NCBI GenBank assembly: GCA_964387775.1
Contig: CAYLZO010000239.1
Span: forward strand, 1 to 7,839
Direction: 5' to 3'
Length of the DNA: 7,839 bases
Source of the DNA: CAYLZO01 sp964387775
Lineage (GTDB): Bacteria > Chloroflexota > Anaerolineae > JAAYZQ01
Position numbers and translations under genes: made by a program. Position 1 is the stretch's first letter. Each line of letters starts with the position of its first letter. Positions 1 to 5,350 of the stretch are shown one piece after another. The notes beneath the pieces were generated by a model. The model was not told the origin of the DNA and ran no database searches. It was given only the letters and a program-made list of their open reading frames with translations.

Positions 1-2
1 TC

Positions 3-89
3 ATCAGCTCCCGGGCCGATTCGGCCGAGACGCGGTATCTGTCGCTGGCCATGGCCGCCGTCCTGTCAAGATCGGATATTGGATATTAG
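3..89 (+). CDS. Possible 3' end of an upstream gene (partial, strand uncertain)
   Basis: Reading from base 3 gives about 28 codons (starting ISSRADSAETRYLSLAMAAV) that end at TAG 87-89. Nearly all codons before about base 66 end in G or C, as in the real genes here. The stop lies inside the AT-rich heptad repeat that begins near base 74, so the last few residues are repeat-encoded and the original stop may have been lost. I do not recognise the product from so short a piece. A competing reading exists on the other strand: an ATG at 52-50 opens MASDRYRVSAESARELM, also with GC-rich third positions, and runs off the window. The tandem orientation with the CoA-transferase genes slightly favours the + reading. 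Confidence 0.3.
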   Translation: MSSRADSAETRYLSLAMAAVLSRSDIGY

Positions 90-146
90 ATATTGCGCCT
101 CTGAACAATATCCAATACCCAATACCCAATACCCAACATCCAATAG
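72..146. repeat. Heptanucleotide inverted-repeat array
   Basis: The left arm holds three 7-bp units (GGATATT 74-80, GGATATT 81-87, AGATATT 88-94). After a short GC-containing loop (96-105), the right arm holds five 7-bp units of the complementary type (CCAATAC at 112, 119 and 126, then CCAACAT at 133 and CCAATAG at 140). The two arms can fold on each other in several registers. The array ends 11 bases before the Shine-Dalgarno sequence of the CoA-transferase alpha gene. A related array lies at 4903-4930. Confidence 0.85.
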
Positions 147-157
147 CTGTCGGCTTG

Positions 158-165
158 AAAGGAGG
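158..165 (+). promoter_or_regulatory. Ribosome binding site that fixes a TTG start
   Basis: AAAGGAGG lies 8 bases before TTG 174-176. No ATG or GTG in this frame is equally well placed, so the TTG is taken as the start codon of the CoA-transferase alpha subunit. Confidence 0.85.
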
Positions 166-173
166 AAAAACCC

Positions 174-1175
174 TTGAAGATTATCCAATCCGGCATCGGC
201 GAGCTGATCCAGCCGCCGGACCTGAACGCCTTTCGCGAGTGGAACCGCACGCAAAAGACGCGCAAGCTGGTCGACAAGGTGATGACCGAGGAGGAAGCCG
301 TCGGCCGCTTTGTCTACGACGGCTGCTACATCGGCACCGAGCTGTACGGGACCGTGCGCTGCCCCATGACCCTGGTCCGCGAGGTGCTGCGCCAGGGCGT
401 CCAGGACCTGCGCGTCGCCGGCCAGGGCGTCACCGAGCTCGACCTGTGGCTGGCGGCCGGCATCGTCAAGACGCTGGACATCACCTACATCGGCCTGGAG
501 GTGTATGGCATCTCCAAGGCCCTGCGCCGCGAGGTGGAGAGCGGCCGCGTCGAAAAGGTGGTCGAGTGGAGCAACGGCGGCATCACCTGGCGCTTCAAGG
601 CGGCGTCGATGGGCGTGCCCTTTATCCCGGTGCGGGCCATGCTGGGCACCGACACCCTCAAGTACAGCTCGGCCGTCGTCGTCGAGTGTCCGTTCACCGG
701 CGAGCCGACGGCCCTGCTGCCGGCCCTCATCCTCGACGTGGGCCTCATCCACGTCCACCGGGCCGACCGCTACGGCAACTGCCAGATCGAGGGCATCAGC
801 GGCTTTGCCTTCGAGATGTCGCGGGCCTGCAAGCGCCTCGTCGTCAGCGCCGAAGAGATCGTGCCCACCGAGGAGATCCGCAAGTACCCCGACCGGACAA
901 TGATCCCCTACTACCTGGTCGACGCCGTGGTCCACGCCCCCTTTGGCTCCCATCCCGGCGAGATGGCGTATCTTTACTGCCGCGACGAGCCCGAGATCAA
1001 GGCCTGGGTCGAGGCGGTAAACACCGAGGAGGGCGCGCGGGCCTATCTCCAGGAATGGGTTTACGACCTGCCCGATCACCAGGCCTACCTGGACAAGGTC
1101 GGCCAGGCGCGGCTGGACGAACTGGTGGAAGGGAGGGCTTGCCCTGAGCGAAGTCGAAGGGAGCGACGGGAATGA
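174..1175 (+). CDS. CoA-transferase family I, alpha subunit (GctA/IpdA-like)
   Basis: This 333-aa protein is the alpha subunit of a two-subunit family I CoA-transferase, close in length to glutaconate CoA-transferase subunit A (about 320 aa). Family-typical stretches are visible: GTELYGTVRCPMTLVREVL (54-72), the HVHRADRYGN segment (193-202), SAEEIVPTEEI (225-235) and YYLVDAVVHAPFGSHPGE (246-263). Together with the next gene it would move CoA between an acyl-CoA and a free acid in the cytoplasm. The actual acid cannot be read from sequence. The TTG start is set by an excellent ribosome binding site. The gene overlaps the beta gene by 4 bp (ATGA), so the two are probably translationally coupled. 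The C-terminus is odd: residues from about 321 (RACPERSRRERRE) are encoded by a common intergenic repeat absorbed in frame. The related alternative is an IpdAB-type ring-cleaving hydrolase, which shares the fold. Family assignment is firm and the reaction is not. Confidence 0.9.
   Translation: MKIIQSGIGELIQPPDLNAFREWNRTQKTRKLVDKVMTEEEAVGRFVYDGCYIGTELYGTVRCPMTLVREVLRQGVQDLRVAGQGVTELDLWLAAGIVKTLDITYIGLEVYGISKALRREVESGRVEKVVEWSNGGITWRFKAASMGVPFIPVRAMLGTDTLKYSSAVVVECPFTGEPTALLPALILDVGLIHVHRADRYGNCQIEGISGFAFEMSRACKRLVVSAEEIVPTEEIRKYPDRTMIPYYLVDAVVHAPFGSHPGEMAYLYCRDEPEIKAWVEAVNTEEGARAYLQEWVYDLPDHQAYLDKVGQARLDELVEGRACPERSRRERRE
1137..1164. repeat. Short repeat with core CCTGAGCGAAGTCGAAGG, inside the alpha gene
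   Basis: This segment matches a repeat I know from many environmental bacterial genomes, where it is normally intergenic and translates as the familiar PERSRR string. Here it lies across the last codons of the CoA-transferase alpha gene and just before the beta start. Its AAGGGAG (1157-1163) stands 8 bases before the beta ATG and acts as the only visible Shine-Dalgarno sequence there. Confidence 0.75.
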
Positions 1176-1939
1176 GCGAGACCCAGTACAACGCCACGGA
1201 ACTGCTGATCTGCACCGCCTCGCGGCTGATGGAGGACGAGACGACGGCCTTTATCGGCACCGGCATCCCCATGCTGGCCGCCTCGCTGGCCCAGCGCCAG
1301 CAGGCGCCCAACCTGGTGCCGATTTTTGAATTCGGCGGCACCGGCGCCATCCTGGAGGACCTGCCCATGGCCGTGGGCGAGGCGCGCACCTTTCACAAGG
1401 CGCTGGCCGCCTCGGGCATCTGCGACATCATGGAGACGGCCACGCGGGGGTTCGTCGATTACGGCTTTCTCGGCGGGGCGCAGATCGACCCCTATGGCAA
1501 CCTGAACAGCACCGTCATCGGCCCCCACCACCCGCCCAAGGTGCGGCTACCGGGCAGCGGCGGGGCCAACGACGTCGGCTCCCTCTGCTGGCGGACGATC
1601 ATCATCATCCGCCACAGCAAGCGCAGCTTTGTGCCCCAGGTCGATTTCGTCACCACACCCGGCTACCTGACCGGCCCCGGCGCCCGCGAGGCGGCCGGCC
1701 TGCCGCCCAACACCGGCCCCCTCTACGTGGTCAGCACCCTGGCCTTGATGGGGTTCGACGACGAGACCAAGCGCATGAAACTGCTCAAGACCCAGCCCGG
1801 CGTCCGCGTGGACGACGTCCTGGCCGAGACCGGCTTTGAGCTGATCGTGCCCGGCGAGGTGGGCGTCAGCCAGGCGCCGACGGACGAGGAGCTGCGCATT
1901 CTGCGGGAAGAGGTGGACCGGGAGAAGCTGTACATCTAG
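1172..1939 (+). CDS. CoA-transferase family I, beta subunit (GctB/IpdB-like)
   Basis: This 255-aa protein is the beta subunit partner of the preceding gene. In glutaconate CoA-transferase the catalytic glutamate that forms the enzyme-CoA thioester is Glu54 of the beta chain. Here a glutamate sits at residue 53 in IFEFGGTG after APNL, which fits an active CoA-transferase. The related cholesterol-ring hydrolases of the IpdAB type are described as lacking that residue, so E53 argues for transferase chemistry, though my alignment is by eye. Other family segments are GGAQIDPYGNLNSTVIG (101-117), RLPGSGGANDVGS (125-137) and FVPQVDFVTTPGYLTGPG (153-170). The ATG overlaps the alpha stop codon (ATGA). 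The Shine-Dalgarno AAGGGAG is provided by the absorbed repeat. The gene ends at TAG with no strong terminator directly after it. Confidence 0.9.
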   Translation: MSETQYNATELLICTASRLMEDETTAFIGTGIPMLAASLAQRQQAPNLVPIFEFGGTGAILEDLPMAVGEARTFHKALAASGICDIMETATRGFVDYGFLGGAQIDPYGNLNSTVIGPHHPPKVRLPGSGGANDVGSLCWRTIIIIRHSKRSFVPQVDFVTTPGYLTGPGAREAAGLPPNTGPLYVVSTLALMGFDDETKRMKLLKTQPGVRVDDVLAETGFELIVPGEVGVSQAPTDEELRILREEVDREKLYI

Positions 1940-1990
1940 CATGACCTTTGACCGCTGATGAACAATCGCCTAACTGGAATCTCGCAGGTC

Positions 1991-2130
1991 GCCAAAGCCC
2001 GAGGCTGAAGCCGTCGGGCTTGGCGGGCGAAGCCTTTCAGGCTGATTCTTAGCCCTGCAAGGGCTTTGCTCTCTCAGCCCGGCGTCTTCCCCGGGATGCC
2101 GGGACGGCGCAGCGCCGGGCGGTCTACGCC
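1991..2130. repeat. Cluster of GC-rich hairpins (intergenic palindromic repeat)
   Basis: Several palindromes follow each other after the CoA-transferase genes. GCCAAAGCCCGA (1991-2002) pairs with TCGGGCTTGGC (2014-2024) with one bulged A. AGCCCT and AGGGCT form a tight hairpin at 2051-2065. CCCGGC (2078-2083) pairs with GCCGGG (2098-2103). CGGCGC/GCGCCG is an almost perfect palindrome at 2105-2117. I see no coding signal. The 2051-2065 hairpin is followed by TTTGCTCTCT and could terminate the CoA-transferase transcript weakly. The whole looks like a composite intergenic repeat. Confidence 0.65.
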
Positions 2131-2196
2131 CAGAATCCAGTTATGCCGTTTTCTACCACCTGGTCAAACCTCATGCTAGTAGCGACCGAAGGGAGC

Positions 2197-2250
2197 GAAG
2201 AATCTCGACTTTGGCTCAGTCGGTTTCTCACGCTAAAGTGGAGATTCTTC
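2197..2250. repeat. Inverted repeat with 16-bp arms
   Basis: GAAGAATCTCGACTTT (2197-2212) and AAAGTGGAGATTCTTC (2235-2250) are complementary except for one base pair and are separated by 22 bases. The element immediately precedes the surviving fragment of a broken gene. It resembles intergenic repeats in other high-GC environmental genomes. It could form a long hairpin in RNA or DNA. Confidence 0.8.
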
Positions 2251-2258
2251 CCCGATGC

Positions 2259-2423
2259 CGGACCATCCTGGGCGACGTCAAGCTCTTTGAGATGCCCGTG
2301 CTCGGCTTCCTGGGCTTTCCGCCCTTTTGCCTGGAGTGTTACGTCCTCTACCAGTTCGCCCGGCGCGTGCTGTGGGGGAAGGTCTGGGCACCGTCCGGGC
2401 CGGGGCCGGAGCGCGTGGTATAG
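2259..2423 (+). pseudogene. Remnant of a probable multi-pass membrane protein gene (C-terminal end only)
   Basis: About 54 codons in one frame read DVKLFEMPVLGFLGFPPF followed by CLECYVLYQFARRVLWG and a proline- and glycine-rich tail, ending at TAG 2421-2423. The hydrophobic segment with the FEMPxxGFLGFPPFxLEC pattern resembles the C-terminal end of a family of uncharacterised multi-pass membrane proteins. I make this comparison from memory and cannot name the family with confidence. No start codon with a ribosome binding site and no upstream part of the protein is present. The in-frame sequence before 2259 belongs to the inverted repeat at 2197-2250. The piece is best read as what is left after a rearrangement, although a short independent peptide cannot be excluded. 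Confidence 0.45.
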
Positions 2424-2431
2424 AAAAAAGC
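2424..2431. repeat. Left copy of the 8-bp target duplication AAAAAAGC
   Basis: AAAAAAGC directly abuts the left end of the 251-bp inverted-repeat element. The identical octamer abuts its right end at 2683-2690. Confidence 0.7.
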
Positions 2432-2682
2432 GTATTTGTTTACCGGGTTGCGGGCTTGTGCCGCCGCGCCATTGAACCACTGAGACACTGAAAATGCTGA
2501 GGCCACTGAGCGCCGGCCGAGTAGCCTCCCCAGGGCGCGTATTGAGCCATGCGCCCGGTTTTTCTCTTCGATGGGATTCTCAGCCAGCCTCCGAGAGCAG
2601 ATTGGAGTCAGACAGGGCGTTCAGTGAAATCAGAGCCTTCAGTGTTTTCAGTGGTTCTAGGGTTGGTGCGGTAAACAAATAC
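2432..2682. mobile_element. MITE-like element, 251 bp, with 14-bp terminal inverted repeats
   Basis: The ends GTATTTGTTTACCG (2432-2445) and CGGTAAACAAATAC (2669-2682) are perfect inverted repeats. Further in, an imperfect second layer of inverted similarity is built from CACTGA words: GAACCACTGA at 2474-2483 is mirrored at 2648-2657, and related words run to about 2510 and from about 2620. The element is bounded on both sides by the identical octamer AAAAAAGC, which fits an 8-bp target-site duplication. It carries no transposase and no convincing ORF, so it would need an enzyme encoded elsewhere. The transposase family is not assignable from this alone. Confidence 0.7.
2533..2563 (+). terminator. 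Terminator-like hairpin inside the MITE-like element
   Basis: GGGCGC (2533-2538) pairs with GCGCCC (2551-2556) around a 12-base loop and is followed by GGTTTTTCTC on the + strand. It has the form of an intrinsic terminator and may stop + strand read-through toward the AOR operon. Confidence 0.5.
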
Positions 2683-2720
2683 AAAAAAGCCTCCCGCAAG
2701 TTTGGTAACCTGCGGGAGGC
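2683..2720 (-). terminator. Intrinsic terminator of the AOR operon
   Basis: On the - strand GCCTCCCGCA (2720-2711) and TGCGGGAGGC (2698-2689) form a perfect 10-bp stem with a 12-base loop, followed at once by six T (2688-2683). It lies 12 bases after the stop codon of the last gene of the operon. The T-tract and the last two stem bases are the same octamer that was duplicated by the MITE-like insertion. Confidence 0.9.
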
Positions 2721-2732
2721 TCTCGCGTTACC

Positions 2733-2981
2733 TTATCCCCCGCCCACGGGCGGAAAGATCCCCACCTCGTCGCCGTCGGCCAGGACGTGGTCCAGGTCGC
2801 GAAAGAGGCCGTTGACAAAGACGATGCGGACCTCCTCCTCGGGCAAGCCGAGTTCCCGCACCAGATCGCCGACCGTCGCCCCGTCCGGCAGCTCGACCGG
2901 CAGCGCCTCGCCCAGGCCCAGGTCGGGCCGGTAGCGGCGCAGCGTAGCGAAAAGCTTGACGTGGACGATGATCATCTCCAT
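2733..2981 (-). CDS. MoaD/ThiS-like ubiquitin-fold protein with C-terminal GGG
   Basis: This 82-aa protein has the length and pattern of a MoaD/ThiS small sulfur carrier. It has a beta-strand start (IIVHVKLFATLRRY), the LPDGATVGDLVRELGLP segment (31-47), VFVNG (54-58), LADGDEVGIFPPV (67-79), and a C-terminal GGG (80-82). In this family the terminal glycine is adenylated by MoeB/ThiF-type enzymes and turned into a thiocarboxylate that donates sulfur, for molybdopterin in the case of MoaD. As the last gene of an operon with an AOR, a role in making or delivering the pterin cofactor is likely. The start is either ATG 2981 or ATG 2975; neither has a clear Shine-Dalgarno sequence. A repeat begins only 10 bases upstream and may have replaced the original one. 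The gene ends 12 bases before a strong terminator. Confidence 0.87.
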   Translation of the reverse strand: MEMIIVHVKLFATLRRYRPDLGLGEALPVELPDGATVGDLVRELGLPEEEVRIVFVNGLFRDLDHVLADGDEVGIFPPVGGG

Positions 2982-2990
2982 CCTGGTCCC

Positions 2991-3107
2991 GTCATTGCGA
3001 GCCGCGTCGTTTGCGGCGAAGCAATCCCCAGTTGTGAGAGAGAAACGGATTGCTCAGCCCAGAAAGAGATTGCTTCGTCGCTCGCTCCGCTCGCTCCTCG
3101 CAATGAC
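2991..3107. repeat. 117-bp intergenic inverted repeat (GTCATTGCGAG type)
   Basis: The ends GTCATTGCGAG (2991-3001) and CTCGCAATGAC (3097-3107) are perfect inverted repeats. Inner segments are also mirrored: GCGAAGCAATC (3016-3026) against GATTGCTTCG (3068-3077). This is a form I know as a widespread intergenic repeat across many phyla. It fills most of the 143-bp gap between the AOR and the last MoaD-like gene and would form a large hairpin in the operon mRNA. No coding signal is seen and no clear target duplication is visible at its ends. Confidence 0.85.
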
Positions 3108-3124
3108 ACCCGAGTATGGGCTTG

Positions 3125-4882
3125 TTAGTACCCCTCCCACACCGCGTCCAGCGCCTCGTCCGAGATGTCCCAGGTGACGTCGTGGGGCGGCAGCTCCTCG
3201 ATTTTCATGAACTCGGGCATGCGGTCGTCGGCCTGGCTGATGCCCGCGGCCTGGTTGAAGGCCCGCTCCTTGGCCAGGATCTCTTTGCCGATGCGGCCCA
3301 CGTCGTCCATCGTCCACTCGGTGCCCAGCACGCCGTTGCACTCTTTGACGACGCCCTCAAAGCCGCTGGCGATGTCGAGGATGGCAAAGGCGATGAACAG
3401 GCAGTGGCCGGTGCTGTCGATAAAGGCCGTCGCCTCCAAAAAGCCCTGGGCCAGCGCCGCCTTGTCCGTGTCGAACTGGTCCACCTTGCCGCTGACGCCC
3501 AGGATCTCGGGGGCGATGGTGTAGCCCTGGGTGTGGTCGGCGCCCATGGTGCCCGTGGCATAGACCATGCCGATACCCTTGACGGCACGCGGCTCGTAGG
3601 CCGGCATCGACTGGCCCTTGACCACCGGCGCGCGGGTGACACCCAGCACGCGGGCCGTCGTCTCGGTGCCGGCACCCAGGATGCGGCCCACCGGCGAGCC
3701 CTTGCCGATCTCGTGCATCAGCTCGATGGCGGCCTCACCGTCGCCGAACTCGGCCAGGCCGCCCTCCATGGCCACGGCCAGCGTCGTGCCGGCCTCGATG
3801 GTGTCCAGGCCGTAGTTGTTGCACAGCCGGATCAGCTCGCCGGTCACGTCCAGGCTGTCGATGCCGCAGTTGGCGCCCAGCGACCACACCGACTCGTACT
3901 CCTGGCAGGAGACGTGCTCGGTGCCGTCCTCGTGGTACCAGGTATTGGAGCATTGGATGATGCAGCCGGGGCTGCACGCGTGGTTGTAGGTCTCTTTGCC
4001 GGTACGCTGCTTGATACCCTCAAAGATCGCCTCGCCGGCGATCTGGGCCGCGCCTTCGAAGCGGCCGTCGGAAAAGTTGCGGGTGGGCAGGCCGCCGGCC
4101 TCGTTCATGATGTTGATGAGGACCGCCGTGCCGTAGGTGTTGAGCGCGCCCTTGGGCTTGGTGATGTCGTGCTCCATCAGCGCCTGGGTCAGCTTCTTGC
4201 GGCCCTGCTGGAAGAGGTCCTTGTCGGCCAGCTCGACGCCCGGCGCATCCCCCCGGTCGAGGACGATGAACTTGAGGCCCTTGCTGCCCATGACGGCCCC
4301 CAGGCCGCCCCGCCCGGCGTAGCGGCTGGGCCGGCCCTCCAGGTCGTCAAACACGACGCCCGAGTTGCCGTACAGGAACTCGCCGGCGACGCCGATGCCG
4401 GCGACGGTCACCTTGCCAAAGCGGTCATAGAGCTCGGGATAGACCTCGTATAGCTCGCGGCCGACGTACTCGTCGGCGGGCAGGAACTCGACATCCGGCT
4501 CGCCCTTGTCCTCGTCCCAGGTCACGTGGGCCAGCCACCACTCGCCCTTGTCGGCCTGGCCTTCGACGATCATGGCCCGTACGCCCATGGCCGCCAGGGC
4601 TGGCGGGAAGCCGGAGCCGGCGTTGGCCTCCTTGATGCCGCCCGTCAGCGGCGACTTGGCCCCCACCGAGATGCGGGCGCTGGTCGGCGCCGCCGTGCCG
4701 GTGACGATGCCGGGGGCCAGGATCAGCTTGTTGTTCGGCCCCAGGGCGTGGCACTCGGGGTCCACCTCGTCGTAGACAATGTTGGACGTCAGCCCGCGAC
4801 CGCCCAGGTACTGGTACGCCTCGGGCAGCTCCTCCAGGCGCCAGGTCCGGTCACTCATGTTGATTCGCATCATTTTTGCCAT
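3125..4882 (-). CDS. aor: Tungsten/molybdenum aldehyde:ferredoxin oxidoreductase (AOR family)
   Basis: This 585-aa protein is close to the usual length of about 600 aa. AOR enzymes oxidise aldehydes to acids (or run the reverse) with ferredoxin, using a bis-pterin W or Mo cofactor and a [4Fe-4S] cluster in the cytoplasm. N-terminal family features are LGGRGL (26-31), GTAAPTSARISVGAKSPLTG (62-81) and GRGGLGAVMGSKGLKF (190-205). The central YESVWSLGANCGI segment (329-341) and GTMGADHTQG (444-453) are typical of the pterin and active-site region. The cluster cysteines appear to be C303, C307, C311 and C494 (the last in DSTGHC). The first three are spaced CX3CX3C, whereas Pyrococcus AOR has CX2CX3C. 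Start ATG 4882 is chosen because AAAGGAGG (4897-4890) lies 7 bases before it; Met4, Met5 and Met9 are less well placed. The aldehyde substrate cannot be deduced. Confidence 0.93.
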   Translation of the reverse strand: MAKMMRINMSDRTWRLEELPEAYQYLGGRGLTSNIVYDEVDPECHALGPNNKLILAPGIVTGTAAPTSARISVGAKSPLTGGIKEANAGSGFPPALAAMGVRAMIVEGQADKGEWWLAHVTWDEDKGEPDVEFLPADEYVGRELYEVYPELYDRFGKVTVAGIGVAGEFLYGNSGVVFDDLEGRPSRYAGRGGLGAVMGSKGLKFIVLDRGDAPGVELADKDLFQQGRKKLTQALMEHDITKPKGALNTYGTAVLINIMNEAGGLPTRNFSDGRFEGAAQIAGEAIFEGIKQRTGKETYNHACSPGCIIQCSNTWYHEDGTEHVSCQEYESVWSLGANCGIDSLDVTGELIRLCNNYGLDTIEAGTTLAVAMEGGLAEFGDGEAAIELMHEIGKGSPVGRILGAGTETTARVLGVTRAPVVKGQSMPAYEPRAVKGIGMVYATGTMGADHTQGYTIAPEILGVSGKVDQFDTDKAALAQGFLEATAFIDSTGHCLFIAFAILDIASGFEGVVKECNGVLGTEWTMDDVGRIGKEILAKERAFNQAAGISQADDRMPEFMKIEELPPHDVTWDISDEALDAVWEGY

Positions 4883-4889
4883 TTTCTAA

Positions 4890-4897
4890 CCTCCTTT
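4890..4897 (-). promoter_or_regulatory. Ribosome binding site of the AOR gene
   Basis: On the - strand AAAGGAGG is followed by 7 bases and then ATG 4882, which selects this start over three nearby in-frame methionines. Confidence 0.85.
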
Positions 4898-4902
4898 GAT
4901 TT

Positions 4903-4930
4903 GGATATTTGATATTCGATATTGAGTATT
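4903..4930. repeat. Heptanucleotide array between the first MoaD-like gene and the AOR gene
   Basis: Four consecutive 7-bp units, GGATATT, TGATATT, CGATATT and GAGTATT, occupy 4903-4930. They belong to the same heptad family as the array at 72-146. Read as operon mRNA, the AATA-rich arm ends about 5 bases before the AOR Shine-Dalgarno sequence. Confidence 0.75.
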
Positions 4931-4936
4931 CGTCTC

Positions 4937-5317
4937 TCACTCATCGGGGTTGGTGTAAGCGTGGTGGATGCCTCGATCGGGTCGCCGGCGGAAATCTTGC
5001 TGGATCTCGTCCGTCTGGCCGGCGCCAAAGCGGTACTGGAAGGGCCACATGCTCTTGCGGTGGGAGATGCCGATCCGGTCGCCGTCGCGGAGGACGACCT
5101 CGCGGTCGGCGTCGAGGCCCGGCAGGGCAGCCAGCTTGCCGTTGACGAACGTGATCCCCTTCTCTTCAGATGGAATGCCCAGTTGCTCGACCAGGTTCTG
5201 CACAGTGGTCCCGGCCGGGAGGTCCAGGTGTAGCTCGGCGTGGCTGCCTTGACTCTGTTCGCCGGCGTAGCGGGCCACCGGCCCATACAGCCAGACTTCG
5301 ACGCGGATGGTATCCAT
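4937..5317 (-). CDS. MoaD/ThiS-like protein with a C-terminal extension and no diglycine end
   Basis: The 126-aa product begins with a ubiquitin-fold domain of about 85 residues: a beta start (RVEVWLYGPVARYAG), LDLPAGTTVQNLVEQLGIP (31-49), ITFVNGKLAALPGLD (55-69) and VVLRDGDRIGIS (74-85). This matches the pattern of the MoaD-like protein at the other end of the operon. Where MoaD proteins end in PPVxGG, this one continues with HRKSMWPFQYRFGAG and a polar tail ending HHAYTNPDE. It therefore cannot form the usual C-terminal thiocarboxylate unless it is trimmed. The first gene of the AOR operon, it is followed 54 bp later by the AOR. ATG 5317 is chosen because the fold begins there and AAAGG lies 6 bases upstream; a perfect AAGGAGGTGA (5344-5335) is 17 bases away. 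It may be an AOR-specific scaffold or assembly protein. Confidence 0.85.
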   Translation of the reverse strand: MDTIRVEVWLYGPVARYAGEQSQGSHAELHLDLPAGTTVQNLVEQLGIPSEEKGITFVNGKLAALPGLDADREVVLRDGDRIGISHRKSMWPFQYRFGAGQTDEIQQDFRRRPDRGIHHAYTNPDE

Positions 5318-5350
5318 GTTCAGCCTTTGCCTTTCACCTCCTTCCCAATG

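Noticed and set aside
66..1079. Long open frame on the - strand opposite the CoA-transferase alpha gene
   Set aside because: It is a by-product of high GC third positions on the + strand; its translation is low-complexity and rich in Ala, Gly, Asp and Leu without family features, while the + frame has clear CoA-transferase motifs and a good ribosome binding site.
155..1147. A second + strand frame starting at 155 across the alpha gene
   Set aside because: The translation is arginine- and proline-rich shadow sequence, and the Shine-Dalgarno sequence fits the TTG at 174.
2494..2934. A 146-codon + strand frame from the MITE-like element into the MoaD-like gene region
   Set aside because: It crosses the element boundary, the terminator and the antisense of the MoaD-like gene, and shows no protein family features.
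3116..4453. A 445-codon + strand frame opposite the AOR gene
   Set aside because: The AOR frame on the - strand carries all family motifs; the + frame is an Ala/Gly/Val/Leu-rich shadow.
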